A DNA stretch of 64,000 bases from Climacium dendroides (taxonomy: Eukaryota; Streptophyta; Bryopsida; Hypnales; Climaciaceae), in NCBI GenBank assembly GCA_950106755.1, contig OX467087.1, positions 13,272,047 to 13,336,046 on the forward strand, written 5' to 3'. Of the stretch, positions 24,500 to 37,963 are shown one piece after another. The stretch's first letter is position 1; every line of letters begins with the position of its first letter. The position numbers were made by a program, and so were the translations under genes. The notes under the pieces were generated by a model, which worked only from the letters and a program-made list of their open reading frames with translations, made no database searches and was not told the origin of the DNA.

Positions 24500-26553
24500 T
24501 AACTTACAAGTGGAGAGGCGGCGGCTATGAACACTTACACGCCTTTAGGATTTTTTTTTCTCACTTTTTATCAATGGAAGCATTGTTTATATCAACTACA
24601 GTTGTAGTGTCTGTGCTGTTACCACAGTTGAAATAAAAGTAAAAGTAATTTTTTAATTTTTTAATTCCAGAAAACTTCAAAAATCAATAACTTTCACATA
24701 GGTCGAAACACCACAAAACAAAGTTGGTGCACCCTTCCTCACCGAGGGCTTTCTGATAGTACCAAGCATGCAATTAGGAGGACGCACAGTCTAGGAGATC
24801 TCAACATAACAAACAAAACATAACAAACAAAACATAACAAATTTAAGGTATGGATTTTATTTTATCAAATTGGTCACAAGCAAAGGTTGTCTCTGAATTC
24901 AAGTATTGTTTGGGATGAATGAGAAGGTTTTTGGACAAATCATTGTTGTAAAGTACTCTATTCATCACTTCAAATATGGATGTAAAAGTAATTCGGGGTT
25001 TATAACTTCCTATTGGTGCAACATTTTAAAATGCATACAACATTCATGTGCATAATATAAGGATTTGAAGGTGTTAGAAAACATCATCATTATGAACTGT
25101 ACAATAGTATTTCCAAAAAAATTGACTTCACCCATATTTTAAAATAGAAATAGAAAAATGTTGGAGATTTATTTTGAAATGGTGCAAGTTGACCTTATGG
25201 TATCCCCCACCAAGGATTCATGAATAAGTCTCTTGTTTAACCCCTAAAAGAGTGAGTTAGTAATCATATCATCAATTTGAATATCATTTTATTTGTATTT
25301 CTATTTTTATACTAATGATGATTGGAAACTATTTTATTTTATTTTTCAAAAATAAAAACTTATGTATTGTACAAGTCATTAAATATTTAGATTTTCTATG
25401 AAACTTTAAAATTAAAACTAGTTTTCATGAAAAAGAATAAAGAAAATCCGTATCAAATTCAAAATAAGCTTTAAAAATTTGAAATTTTTGCTATGGTTGT
25501 AAATTATAGTTTAGGTACTAATTGTGTTTTATTCCCACTTTGCAAGTGTAGGATTTCAAACCTCAATTTGGGAATAAGGTCACTCTATTGTAATTCAATA
25601 AAAGAATATAATTCTAATCAATATAAAAGTTGAATAAAAATTGAAATGCAATTTAGAATTAGGAATAAATTAGAGACTAAAAAGAAAATGACTTTCATCA
25701 CTTTTACATTGATCCTAATATTATTCAACTAGGTTAATTAGAATAAAGTTCCACTAGTCCTATCCTTACTATAGGCAAGAACACCTAAAATTGTTTGAAT
25801 AGGCATTTGAATATGCTTCCTATTACTATATTATTTGAAATTTTGATGGATTTTTTTTAAGTCTCTGTTTAATTATTAGTTATTTTTTGAATATTGCATA
25901 AATAAACAGTGAACTTTCAAAGTACTAAAGAAAGGTATAACCAAAATTATGATCTACATACCCAAATCAAGGATTCAAAATAGTCCTTGGGGGTTCACTT
26001 AGAATGTCCATTAAAAACCACATGCGAACAAAGCTTTGGATCCCCTATATACTTTTTGAATTTTAAATAAAATTATATATATATATTTAAATAGATTTTT
26101 CTACTTTGAAAGTTTATGTTTATTGATATTTTTATTTATTAATAATAATTAGTTACAAATTTTTGAAGTAAAAAGATACATTGTAGAATTGAAAAATAAC
26201 TTTCACACCCCTATATTATATATGAAAAAATTGTCTAAAAAATGAACAAAAAATTTCTAAAAATAACTCTTTATTGAAAGCTCATTTTGAGTTGAATATT
26301 GATGCAATGGTCATCTAAATGTGTTCTCTAAAAATATTTGAGTTAAAAAAACATGCCATTTTAGTGCATTTTTAACCTCTTCTAGAAATCATTCCATATT
26401 TTATTTGAGTTTGAAATTTTGGGAGTAGAATCCTATAATCATTAGTAAACAATGCTCAAAATTTGAAGTTAAAGTTATAGTTTATCAGAAACCACTTGTT
26501 AGCAGGTGGTTTGTTGTAGTAGAACAAGAGCACCCCCCAAGAAATAGTCACAT
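24500..26553. other. AT-rich intergenic tract
   Basis: No gene is recognised. A short ACATAACAAACAAA repeat lies at about 24808-24840. A TTAACCCCTAAA end (25237-25248) matches the termini of the TTAA-flanked elements elsewhere in the window, without a clear partner end. Confidence 0.6.
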
Positions 26554-26746
26554 CACTATAAGAAACTAAAGTTTTTTTATGTTTAAGTTGACGGATTTAA
26601 GGTGACATCAAATGTAACAATCAATATTTTTATATCAACAATAATGTCCAACATTATATTGGACATCATTGTTGACATAAGTATATGGGTTGTTACATTT
26701 GATGTCAACTTAAATCATCACTCAAAGCACAAGTTTTTTTATAGTG
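26554..26746. mobile_element. CACTA-type foldback MITE, 193 bp
   Basis: The element starts CACTATAAGAAACT and ends TTTTTTTATAGTG. It is flanked by a 3-bp direct duplication CAT (26551-26553 and 26747-26749). The two halves are long inverted repeats (GACATCAAATGTAAC against GTTACATTTGATGTC, ATGTCCAA against TTGGACAT). CACTA termini plus a 3-bp target duplication are the signature of the CACTA (En/Spm) superfamily. It has no coding capacity. Confidence 0.85.
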
Positions 26747-27892
26747 CATTTAACAAAACAAAATCATCATTCAAATTCATATTTGACATAAACCTACTCA
26801 AAAAATAGTCATGCTCCAACAACAAGAGAAAGACATTTTATCTAGAGTTGAATCAAAGAAATAAATGTTTCTGAAACACTCATGACTTGGATGTCTATGT
26901 GTGTTGAACTAATGGGCCATTTAAACCTAGCACTCAGAGTGACAATAAATGGCCTTATTCGTTAAAATGAGACAATCTGCACATTTTGAGACTACAATCC
27001 TAAAACAGTTATAGTGATTTATCTTCGAGTCAAGGATAAGATGAGCTTGCAACCTTTGGGAAATCAAAGGTTTTTATATATATTAATACATTGAAATCTC
27101 AACTTACCAAATAGTCTTAAAATTGAACATTTATTATGATTTATCTTCGAGTCAAGGATAAAAATGAGACTACCAAAAGTCTCAATATAACAAATATGGC
27201 CTTATAAAGGGTAGTAATAGAATGGGAGGTGAGCGTGCATTCTCACCATCAAACTTTTGTGAATGTTGAACCTATGTAGAGGCCTATATAACATTAGATG
27301 TTTTTTTAGGCTTCTAAAAAACTATTTCAAGGTTATTCCCCTTGCTATGAACTACAATAATGTAGTCAAATTAAATAATGAAAATAATAAAATAAATAAA
27401 TATAAAAGATTGAAAAAAATATGTAAGAATTTTGAAATATTATTTATTATTATTATTATATGACGTGGCAATTACTCAGCCATGTTGTACTACTAATGTG
27501 GCAAAGTTCTCACAATCTAGAAATTCTAGGAAACTCATGATCTTGTTAAGTAGGTGAATCTCATCTAATGCATATAGAAAGAGTGGTGTTGAGTTAAGTA
27601 GTTCATGAATCAATTTTTTAAGTGAAATACTAAGAGATGGAATTTAATTAGTAGTGCCAATAGTAAAAAAAATTAGATTTTAGAAGTATATGTAGGATTG
27701 GTGATAGTTAACGGAGCAAGTGGAGGGTGATTAAGTGAAAGTAGAAATTTTTTCAACTCAATTTACTGTTAGCATGAAGTACTTAAGTAGAGTTTCAGGT
27801 GCCTTCAAAAGTAAAAACACAATAATTGCAAAAAGGTATGAATAATTGAATGTTGACAGCTACAAGAAGTGAACCTTGTATTTGAAATGTAA

Positions 27893-28264
27893 GAGCATCC
27901 CCACCATGGGATCCTATACCCCTATCCGGATGAATTTCATCCGGATAGGGTAGACCCCCCTACTAGCGTGCTCCATCTCCAAATTTTGAGGGAAGGGGGT
28001 TCCCAATCTTGTAAAACGCACCTAGTTTAGGGAATTGGGTTTTGTAAACCCTATCCCTTTTTTAGAATAAAGTACTTGTATTTTGACGAAGGGGTGACCA
28101 GTACTTCACCTAGCTCACTAGCAAGTGTCCCATCATGGTAACTACGGGTGAAATTTGGAGGATTTAGGGGACAAATTGGTGGGGCAAAACTTCCCTATTC
28201 TTCTCTATCTGGATGACAACTACATTTGGAGATTGGAATAGAGAAGTCACTGGTGGAGATGCTC
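27893..28264. mobile_element. PIF/Harbinger (Tourist-like) MITE, 372 bp
   Basis: The termini GAGCATCCCCACC and GGTGGAGATGCTC are near-perfect inverted repeats, flanked by TAA at 27890-27892 and 28265-28267. A TAA/TTA 3-bp duplication with a GAGCATC start is typical of Tourist-like MITEs mobilised by PIF/Harbinger transposase. It contains a perfect internal hairpin (CCTATCCGGATGAA, loop T, at about 27931-27959). Confidence 0.85.
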
Positions 28265-28977
28265 TAAGTGTAGATGAGAGCACATGCTTTATATGAACAT
28301 CGACAGCTATGCATTTGCAGATTTGTTGAGCGCCCAATTGAGCGATTCTAGCATGAAGAGGATTATATTGCATTTCTTGATGACTTCCTACTTGCACTAC
28401 ATGTCCTAATTTCCGTTTCCAGCAAGTTTTCTTTATCATTTGTTTGAAGTTCGGAGGTGAATTATAGTCACTAGAAGAAAATAAGGGGTTTTGCGACTAC
28501 AAAGAGCAACTGGTTTTGGATTGCATCAAACATTTGAGATTGGTGAGAATTTACAGGCCCCTAGTCATTGTGAACAAGTATTTTAGTTACATCATAGTTG
28601 TAAGGCGAAATGGGATTGTTTCTCATTTGTCAACTTATTTGGAACTTCATCTATGTACTTTATGATGTGATTGCTTATGTGGTATATGCTGCCACGTGAG
28701 GACAATCACTCAATTGGTGACTTGTACAACTCATTGAAAACTCATTTGCTACTATTGTATGATTTGTTTGCAACTCATTTGTGACTTCATTGCAACTTGT
28801 TTATGACTCATTTGCCATTTGTTTGTGGCTTGTAGATTTTAAAATCTACAAATTATACAAATCTATCAAATGTAGAAATTCATAAATTGAAAAAATCTAT
28901 AAATTTTATTATCAAAATTCACTATGTGAAGATACAACTACTTACAAGTCTTACATATTCAATTTAATGGTATTCTT

Positions 28978-29042
28978 GACAATTGATATGGGACAATTGA
29001 TATGGGACAATTGATATGGGACAATTGATATAAGACAATTGA
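28978..29042. repeat. 15-bp tandem repeat (GACAATTGATATGGG, about 4 copies)
   Basis: Three exact and one degenerate copy of the unit stand in AT-rich intergenic DNA. The stretch 28265-29818 around it has no recognisable gene, though degenerate CAACTCATTTG-like words recur at 28720-28840. Confidence 0.9.
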
Positions 29043-29821
29043 AAAATGATTTGGAAACAATTAGAGAACAACTACTAAACAACTAAAAAATTACTACAAA
29101 TCAACTAAAAAACAACTACTATCATTTTACAATTGCGGTCGTTTTTTAGTTATTTTCTAGTCGTTTTTTGCGATTGCAAATCGACACAGTGGATATGATA
29201 GAGTGTGGACTAGTCCACATTCACAATTGTAATGAATATTGAATGCAAAAGAACTCACATTCATTCTAAATTTGAACTTTGTTACAACTCTCATAATCCT
29301 ACACTTCATTCTATGATTACTTTATGACTAAAATAATATATTCACTTCATTCTACAACTACTTTGCAACTAAAATGTGGTACTAATGATGTAAAGCAATG
29401 ACGTCAAAAAATGATGTAAGAATTTGGTGCAAATAAAAAGAGCTACAGTCACACGATAGTTGTGTAGGACACTTAATTGCATTTTAACCACTTGTGGTAG
29501 ACATATTTTTCTTTTAATGAGTATCTCTAGAAGATGCACAACATGGAAAATCAGCTTCACATTTGATCTCATGGTACATTACTAGCAACAATAGTTGTCA
29601 CTAATGACAATGAATGGCATTTTGCCAACAAGCTTTTTCTATTTCCATGCACAAAGTATGACCACTACAATACTAATAAACAGTCTAAGGTTCAAGTGAT
29701 TTTTTGTAGAAAATTTAATTATGATTGTTGTTTTTAGAATCATATGTGTAACTTATTTGAAGAATTTGACAAGTGCTACACTAACAATAGGTGCTAGCAC
29801 AATGTGAGTTTCTTGACTATT

Positions 29822-29971
29822 CACTACTAGAAAATTTAGTTGTTTTGTTGTTTTGGTCGCGTTGATCCGGTCAAAATCTGACAAAAATTTGTTAAAATCA
29901 ACAAATTTCTGTCAGATTTTGACCGGATCAACGCGACCAAAACAACAACAAAACTAAATTTTCTACTAGTG
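29822..29971. mobile_element. CACTA-type foldback MITE, 150 bp
   Basis: It begins CACTACTAGAAAATTTAG and ends CTAAATTTTCTACTAGTG, with a 3-bp duplication ATT on both sides (29819-29821 and 29972-29974). Nearly the whole element is one hairpin: GGTCGCGTTGATCCGGTCAA in the left arm has its reverse complement in the right arm. It has no coding capacity. Its termini differ from the 26554 element, so it is a second family. Confidence 0.88.
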
Positions 29972-29974
29972 ATT

Positions 29975-31974
29975 CAACTTTAATCTCTGCAAGGTAGACC
30001 CTATGTGTGCAACCATCCACTAATGTGCACAACATGCGCAGAAGCTCCAATAGTCAACTTAGAAGAGTGCCGATGTTCAACATATGGCCTTCTTGCGGAC
30101 AACAATTTTATGATCTCTATGATATTTTTTTCTTGTGCAAATACCTTAACAAACAGCCAACAAAATTCAAGTGGTCAACTACATCTATTCATTGGAATTT
30201 AATAGCCTAGAAGAAGCTTAAGTACCACAAATTTGCCAAGCATAGGGAAACATATACCAAAAGGAGAGGGGGCCAAATTGACAACCATAAGAAATCAATG
30301 TTCTTATTTAAACGAAGACAATCTATTTTTAGAGGAACTAGACATGAACCTTGATGTAGGGAAATAAATGCACATATGTGCAAATAAAATGTTAGTTTTT
30401 CACTTTTCTTAGTACCAAGCTATTGTAGCCATTGCAACCTACAAAAACAAATGAAATCAACTGATTCTTGAGTATAAGTGCATTACTGACATTTTTTTGC
30501 TTGAAGTGGTATAAATGCACCTAATTACTAGAACTTAACAATAGTATAGTTGAAGGTAGAGGGATTATTGTAGTCGTTTATTAGTACATTTTATATATCT
30601 ACAAATGATATGGATGTTAGCCTAATGTGATGCTACCACACATAAGCAATCTCATGTTAGACAACGATGTCCAACAACTACAAGACACCAATAATTGTTA
30701 GTGAAGACATAAACAACTAAAACGCTAGTGACAACAAAATGGAAGCTCCCCTCGTAGTTCCTCAACTTCAACAACGCCAATTGTTCGTCACCATCTAAGG
30801 AACACTATTGTCTAGAGGAAGAACATGTTGGACAATTCCCTACAAGCAAAATCACAATGCAAGTAGTTCCATAATTTGACACATCATGAATTAGTTACAA
30901 ATTTTCAAATATGCAAAGTGTAATGTACTATGTCATTAGGTGATGCCAAAATGCATTTGACACACATGAAGAAATTGCACTAGTATCAAAGCATGTCATA
31001 GAAAAGAAGTTAAAACAACATAAAATGTACCCAAAATTGACCACATGTAAGTTTGCTGTGAATAGAGCAACACACTACTCAAAATGGCCACCACCTCTAC
31101 CTTACCATGAATAGAGAAACACACCATTTTGGGTATCTCAGTTTCCCTCAAAATAGGGGTCATGATTTTTGAGAAGTGGTCCATTTTAGTTGTAGTTCCT
31201 AAAATTCTACTCGCAGTCCAAGGCCAAGAAATTTCTCAACTCACAGATAAAGAACCAATATCTAATTGTCATGTGCAAGGCAAATAAGTACAGCACTCAA
31301 AAATGCAGACCCAGGAGATGAAAGAGGACTGATAAATCAGAAAACGAACCACGGTGAAATCGCCAGGTGAGCGAAATCTTCGTAACACCGCGCTGTGTCA
31401 AACTCTCAAAAAGGGGTATGTAGCTCGCGATCAGAAACAAAACACAAGAGTTAAAGGAGATATTTGATAAAGTCAACATCGAAGCATTCTTCCACTGGAT
31501 AATCAGTAGTTTATAATGAGTTCCAGGAGATTCTCATATAATAATGTTTAGCAGGTGTCTGCAATAACAAAAATAACCTGCAAGTCCTGTGCTAAAAGGA
31601 ACCAAACATCCTGGCCCCACAAGGCGACAATGACAACGCAGGAAAGCTAAGGTACCACGACAATGAAACAGATCTCATCACCCTGACAACATCGTCGTTT
31701 CACCGGTGCACCAATCACACTGTACCTGGGGAGAGCTTCGGATGTCACGCCTTTCGTCACCACCTATGTTAAAAAATCATACAGAAGAGAAAGATTTTAA
31801 TCTCTAAAATCCCTGACTGAGTGGTAACAACACATTCCCAAAGTCCTAATGCTGCCGTTGATCTATACTCTTCCTTCATGCCGCCTTCCCGCTCTCTACA
31901 ATCACGACGAGGCTGGCGAGTTCAAGGCACACTACAGTATTACAGGGAGCACTACATACAGGCCACATTATAAA
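29975..31974. other. Intergenic region and probable 3' UTR of the KH gene
   Basis: No ORF with recognisable content. The part nearest 31974 probably includes the 3' UTR of the KH-domain gene. Confidence 0.5.
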
Positions 31975-34900
31975 TCAATATCCATATGTGGTATTGTAAT
32001 GTGAAGCGTATGATGGTGCGGGTGGGCCTGTTGCTGGTGGTGCAGAATACATAGAAGCTTGGGTTGGATATGAACTGTAATTCGTGTCCACTGTGGTACT
32101 GTAGGTGCTGGTATACGGTGGTGGTCCACTGGACGCCCCTGCCATAAAGTTCTGCAATAACAACCCAAGCGAATGGGGAACATCAAAATCAGACAAGAAT
32201 TACATCATTGTTGCAGGAACGAAGATAAATATTTTAGGGAACAAAGAAGACTAATTAGTAATTATCGAATTTTAGTTTAAGGTGACTATTAATATTTGGT
32301 AATCATTATATACAACATAAAAGAGAATAGTGTAATTAACTCGTCCTTAATTTATATGTAGAGTTATGGTCCTGAGTTCTCAGTGACCTGATAGTGATCC
32401 TCCTGTATAGGCTGGTAAGGGTTACATTGCATCTGCACCAATTCCCACTAACATGTTCAGACATATGTAATTTCTTGTTGATCTACGCCCATTCGTGACA
32501 GTGAACGTCAGTCTGTCAATTTCCCCTTCTTTTTGCTTCATCTTGGTATACAAATTTGGCATTGGTTAATCTTGAGATTTGCACAAAATATGTCAAATAG
32601 AAAGACTCAACACAGACAAAAGCTTACAGCACAAACATAATTTAGGTGAATGTGCATCACCCACAGGTGGCATACCTATGTACATGTCTGCCATCACCAA
32701 CCAAAAGACCGCATCATACCTGAATTAATTGCTGTGCTGTTTGCACTTGAGATGCGCTTCCATGAATCTCAACAGTCATCTCGCCAGGCACACTTCGAGT
32801 TTCCTGGATTGTGATTGTCGCACCACTAGTGCGGCGCATATAGCTGATGTTAGCACCTGCACTTCCAATAATAGCATCGGCGTATGAAAGAGGAATCTGC
32901 ATGTGCTGGGTAACCTGCACACACCTCCCACAATTAGTTTCCCAACACATGGAACACTATTATCATGTTCCATCTCATACCATTCAGTTGGGATTCTAGC
33001 TGGACTTCTACATTACAAGAATTCGGTGGCATTGTCCAATAAAGCATCTGTGTACAAGTTCAGATCAATCCATGTTCATCACAAAAGAGCGCAACCCCAC
33101 CCCCACCCCCCCCTTCGCTCAGATTGCCAAGTTCTTAATGTGAAGTTCATGGCGTAAGATTCCTACAATCATCATTAAGATTATGCAAATGGTGCTGACT
33201 GAATGTTAGTGTGATGTTAGTGTTTCTGGCATTACATTGGCAACTGTTAAGTAAACATTAAGTCAACGTTAACTTCAAGTTGATTTACCATTATCTTAAT
33301 ATCAATCTAATGTTATATTTGATTAACATTAGATTAACATTAAAATCCTTGTGAATCTAGTAGGGGACCTTTCTGAGGTGTGTTCAAGACATCCAGAAGC
33401 CAGTGAGCTAAAACCACTGAGCAGCCCTGAGTGCAACAGTTCATTTATTAAATATAAGAAAATAGTTTATCTACAAAGCGATTGGATGCAACAGAGAAAG
33501 GAACAGCAGTGGAGATAATAATAAAAATACCTGCGTAATTACTGGAGCAGGAGGAGGGGGTGCGATGGCGCCTCCTAGAGTAGGATCCCGGCCATATAAA
33601 GAGACACCATGGTGATGTTGATTTCCCAGGTCATGAGACTGCTGTTGAGGTTGAGAATGATGAGAGAGATCGGCATTTCCATAGTAAGAAGAATCGTTAC
33701 TGCTATAGCTGGGTGGTTGCTGTTGCTGCGTGTTAGTGGGCTGCTGCCATTGAGAGTTTGTATTCTGTTGCTGCTGGTTTTGATTAGACGATCCAAATTT
33801 GTATTCTGCCCTCTACATGACCAAATATTATCAAGTCAGTAGGAGGTTCAACATGTAGACATCTGCACTAGAACTTACGAGAAGCGCCACAATAGCCTCC
33901 ACTCACGTCATATCTATATTATTCACAGGGAAACTTGATCCTCCAAAATCATGAAACTCTTAGAACATCTCACAAGGACACTCAATTTTCCATCAATGAC
34001 AACCGAAAAATCTTGATTTTGAATCTATAAGTAAGATGCATCCCCAGTTGTTGTGAAGTGAGAAATAGAGATTTCATGTGGAAATGCTCGTCACTCACAG
34101 TGACTCATTGCCTTCAAGACTTTTAAAGCACGCAAAACTTTTGATGCTAATCAAGGGAAACATATGTAGGGAACTCACGTTTAACTCGAACAAGGGAAGA
34201 ACGCTTCTATCTACCAAGAACTTGCGAAGGTGCGAGACAACAAGCTCCATTGCACGCTGCACGTTGCGAGGATCGCCCTGGACTTCCACAACGCGGTCAT
34301 CTGCTAGTGCACACAGTGGAAGCTCCTCTGCTTTTCCATCCCTCACCCCATGTTCACATTTTAACGTTCATACGTAAAAGTGTACATTACTGAACATATA
34401 AAAATACTGCAATATTAAATTCACTACCCAGACAATCCCCTGCATGTCAAAGTTCCATCAAAATAAGACCCAACCATCAAAATTAGGATCTTCTGTGCGT
34501 CTAAAACCGACATTAAAAAGCAACCACGTTCCACGAAAGGATTCTTCACACAAGCATCAACATAGAAGAATTAGTGATGTCTAAGGAAACCCACTAACCA
34601 GCAGGCAGAACACGCACAGTTGCCCCTGAGGAATCCTGGATGGATTTGATTGTAGCACCCTGGCGACCAATAAGACTACCAGCTTGAGTGGCAGCAACCA
34701 GAAGGCGAGACGACACAGGAGTACCCCCGGGTGCAATCTCTGCATCCATTGACTCCGGATCAGCCCCTTCGATCACTCGCCGATGCACGCGAAGTAGCCC
34801 TTCCATGGCTGGAGATATTGCAGATTCAGGGTCCTCCCTTGCCGAAACCATGACCTACACAACCATACCAAGATACACATGAGCATCTTCACCACGAACA

Positions 34901-35958
34901 AGCGAGTCATTGCAGTAAGAGTTTCAAATACGGTGGCAGATCTTATCCCACAAAAAGAAATCGGTATCACATACTCACTAGCAAATCTGCAGGTACACGT
35001 CCTTGGAAGAAACAAAAGTCATTTCAAATTGATGGCATCAAAACACTGAGAAGTTCACATTACAGGGTCTTCAGTATGTCAGCTGGTTGGCGACCACTTC
35101 TAGCACGTTCTACCTTACTAGCAAGTAAAATCTGCAAGTACGTGTACTTGCAGGAAACACCAGCAAGTTATTCCAAATGGGAGGCACCAAAACACCGAAT
35201 AGTTCAACAAAGTAAACAGAACTTATGGTACTAGAGAGGACATCTAACCCGATCGAATGCTGATGAAGGCAACCAAAGGGATAATTTAGATGAGCTGAGC
35301 TCATGCCTGAAGTTAACATAAAACCTCACTTCCCTTGTAATCTAGCAATCCAAAACATACCACGGTTCTACGTTTGTGGTCCAAATAAGAGAAAGCTTAC
35401 AATTCGTTCGGCAGTGCCCGGCACGCCCTCGAGGATCTTGATCCTGGACCTCGTCTCTTCACACATTTTCTTCACAAACTCCCCCTTGCGACCAATGATC
35501 CCTCCCACCTTCTGCACGGGCACCACCAGGCGAAACACATTGTCACCAGGCCACCCCGCCCACTTCTTCTCCCCGTCCTTCTCCTCACCCCCTTCGCGGC
35601 TTCTCTTGGAGCCTGTGGGAGTTCCGGGACCTTTAGTTGTGGCATCAAACGCTGCAGTGTCCGCCTTGAGGTCCTCTCCTACTAGTGGAGGCTGCAAGGC
35701 GGCTTCTATCACTGGCACTGGTGTTTCAGAGGGTTCCGAAGGTGGCACATCTTGAGGTTCCGGTGGAGGCGGAACCTCATATTCAGGCGGTGGGGGCTCC
35801 TGATCCTCCACGTGAGGGACAATCTCAACGTCGGGAGGAGGCTGCGGCTCTTCCGAAGGAGGAGCCGGAGTCTCTACCACTGAGACAGCCTCTGTCACTT
35901 GCGTCACTTGCGTCACCTCCGTCACCTCCATCACCTCGGTGACCTCCATTGCCGCCAT
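31975..35958 (-). CDS. Three-KH-domain RNA-binding protein, FLK/PEPPER type
   Basis: Six phase-matched coding exons (35958-35401, 34854-34599, 34327-34179, 33812-33531, 32914-32720, 32151-31975) give 538 residues. An acidic, Pro-rich N-terminus with VTEVTQVT repeats precedes KH1 (about 141-190, [20 protein letters not shown]). KH2 follows (about 234-300, [20 protein letters not shown]), then [18 protein letters not shown], a Gln-rich linker, KH3 (about 416-480, [20 protein letters not shown]) and a Pro/Tyr-rich tail. This order and these strings match Arabidopsis FLK and PEPPER, nuclear proteins acting on FLC transcripts and floral development. In a moss a general role in pre-mRNA processing is more likely. 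The ATG follows a 5'-UTR intron acceptor (TTGCAG/GT-ATG). KH3 has GSAG in place of the GxxG core. Confidence 0.93.
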
Positions 35959-35960
35959 AC

Positions 35961-36297
35961 CTGCAAGGAAAGACCACATAAATTAGGGGTACAAGCGCAT
36001 GAAATTTGTCACGACTACTACTCGCAGAATGACATTCCCGAGCTCGCTTCTAAACCCTAGAAACACAAGACTCCACTCTGCACACCAAAACCTACGTTAA
36101 ACCACGAGTTTAGGTCTTAGAGAACCTCGAGTACGTGGTTGGCGAAAGAAAGACTCCAATCTGCTGGCTGGCACAAGGATAAGCGACAGATTTAACCCTA
36201 AACCACACTCACAAAACCCTAATTTCGACGGAGTCGCGTGAACAGGGATGAGTACAAAAGCGGGAGAGCTGAAGAGCAAGAAATGCAAGACGCTTAC
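35961..36297 (-). other. 5'-UTR intron of the KH-domain gene
   Basis: A GTAAGC donor (CAA/GTAAGC at 36297) and the TTGCAG acceptor at 35961 bound a 337-nt intron two bases before the start codon. The leader exon would lie at about 36298-36480, where pyrimidine-rich sequence ends. Inferred from splice signals only. Confidence 0.55.
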
Positions 36298-36489
36298 TTG
36301 GTCGAAGACGTCAATTCGTGCGAAACCCAAGAGTCAGCTGAAGGTGCGTTGTGAGGGGAAATCACTGCTGCCACTGAGGATCAGTTGAATGGGGATGCGC
36401 ACAAACTTTTGAACTGCAGAAGCAAGTTGTTCTCGGCCACCGAAACATGCCCCCCCTCTCGACCCCCCGGCGTCGTCCTCCTCCTCGTT

Positions 36490-37959
36490 TTTTCATCCAC
36501 GAATCATAGTCTTCATCCATGTTATTCATCGGTAATTGGAGCCACGAGAGCGGATGAATAGCATGAAATTAGCTACTGCTTGCTGTAGCTTCCTAGTAGC
36601 TTGGTCAAAAAGTAAATAATTAGAAGGGTGCCTAAATTTTGGGTGCCTAAATAATTGACCAAGTTTGCCCTAAATATATAAATATAAAGATTTCCTAATT
36701 TATAGAAATTCAACGTGCTCCTTACATTATTACATCTTTTTTTAAACATATATTGCAAAGTGTTTTGCCTTGCCATTTTTACCATTTAAAAGCATAATCT
36801 TTTACAAGCAACAAACCTTGACACTTAACAAAATCCTAATGCACAAGGTAGAAAGTTTAGGCTTGGAGGTCAAGACAAGGGTTTAGGTAAAGTAGATACC
36901 TTAGATGAAAGTAGCATCAACCACCCCAAAATTGTAAAAACAACTTGGATGAATGTTTAACTTATTTTAATTATATTCTCCTAATTTTTTATTTTTTGTA
37001 TATTATTTTTGGTATTTTCTAACTATTTTTTATACTTTAAATAATTATTAGGTAGAAATTTGTCTAATTGCTAGGAAGCCATAGTATTGAACAACACCCA
37101 AAAGCATTCATGAACTTGCAAGATCTTGTTGAAAAGCTATGAAGATGTCATTAGGATTTAGCTAGAATGAATAGATGAAAATATATGGATGAAAATACAA
37201 CAAAAATTGTGACAAATGAAATTGTCACATACTTTAACCTTGAAAATTTATATGTGAAGCTAATCATCCTCAAGTGTTCCAATGTTCATATTTTGGATGA
37301 CTAAAACAATGTTTTTTTACCAATCTTTTATTTGAATAATGTCTCAATTCATCTAGAGCAGCATTGGAGTCTTTAAAAGATAATTTCTTTAAAAGTTGAA
37401 TTTGATTTTTTTAAATGGATAAATAATATATTCATACAAAAATATAAACAAAAATGTAGTAAAATTTTGGAAGTGGATTTCAGCCTTAAAGTTAAGTATT
37501 GATACACTAAAGTTTTGCTCTTCTTAACATTGCTTACAATCATTCATTGAAGACTTTAGAATTTAAAGATGTTAGCATTTTAATAATAATTGGCTACAAT
37601 TGTGCAAAAGAAATTAGATAAGTGTTTGTCATTGTGTTTTATACGTAGGTTGAGTCATATGTTTCATTTTTTGCAACCTGATTCATTTAAAGTTGTGTTG
37701 TCAAGTCAAAAAGTTCAAAATGTAAACAAAAGACTCTTTCCTCTATAAGTTACATCATATATAGTGTTCAATTTTATTTTGTCACTTCTAGTGCCAATGA
37801 TATGAAAATTACATTTCATGCTCTACATTGTGCCCTGCTAAGCAAGAATTTCCACTCCATCCTAGCCCCTCCGACTCTTTAAATCATTTCATTTTTTTCC
37901 TTGCATAAGGATACACTCTAAATATACAACTCTTATATTATACACAGAGGGCATTAACA
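36490..37959. other. AT-rich intergenic tract
   Basis: Beyond the KH gene leader I see no gene, domain or structured repeat. Confidence 0.6.
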
Positions 37960-37963
37960 TTAA

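Noticed and set aside
26602..26808. Plus-strand ORF of 68 codons
   Set aside because: It is the translation of the CACTA-type hairpin and flank, without protein-like composition.
28164..28439. Minus-strand ORF of 91 codons
   Set aside because: It spans the right end of the Harbinger-type MITE and has no domain.
32976..33345. TAACATTAGATT inverted repeats in a KH-gene intron as a MITE
   Set aside because: Only a short imperfect hairpin; no target duplication or terminal structure could be placed.
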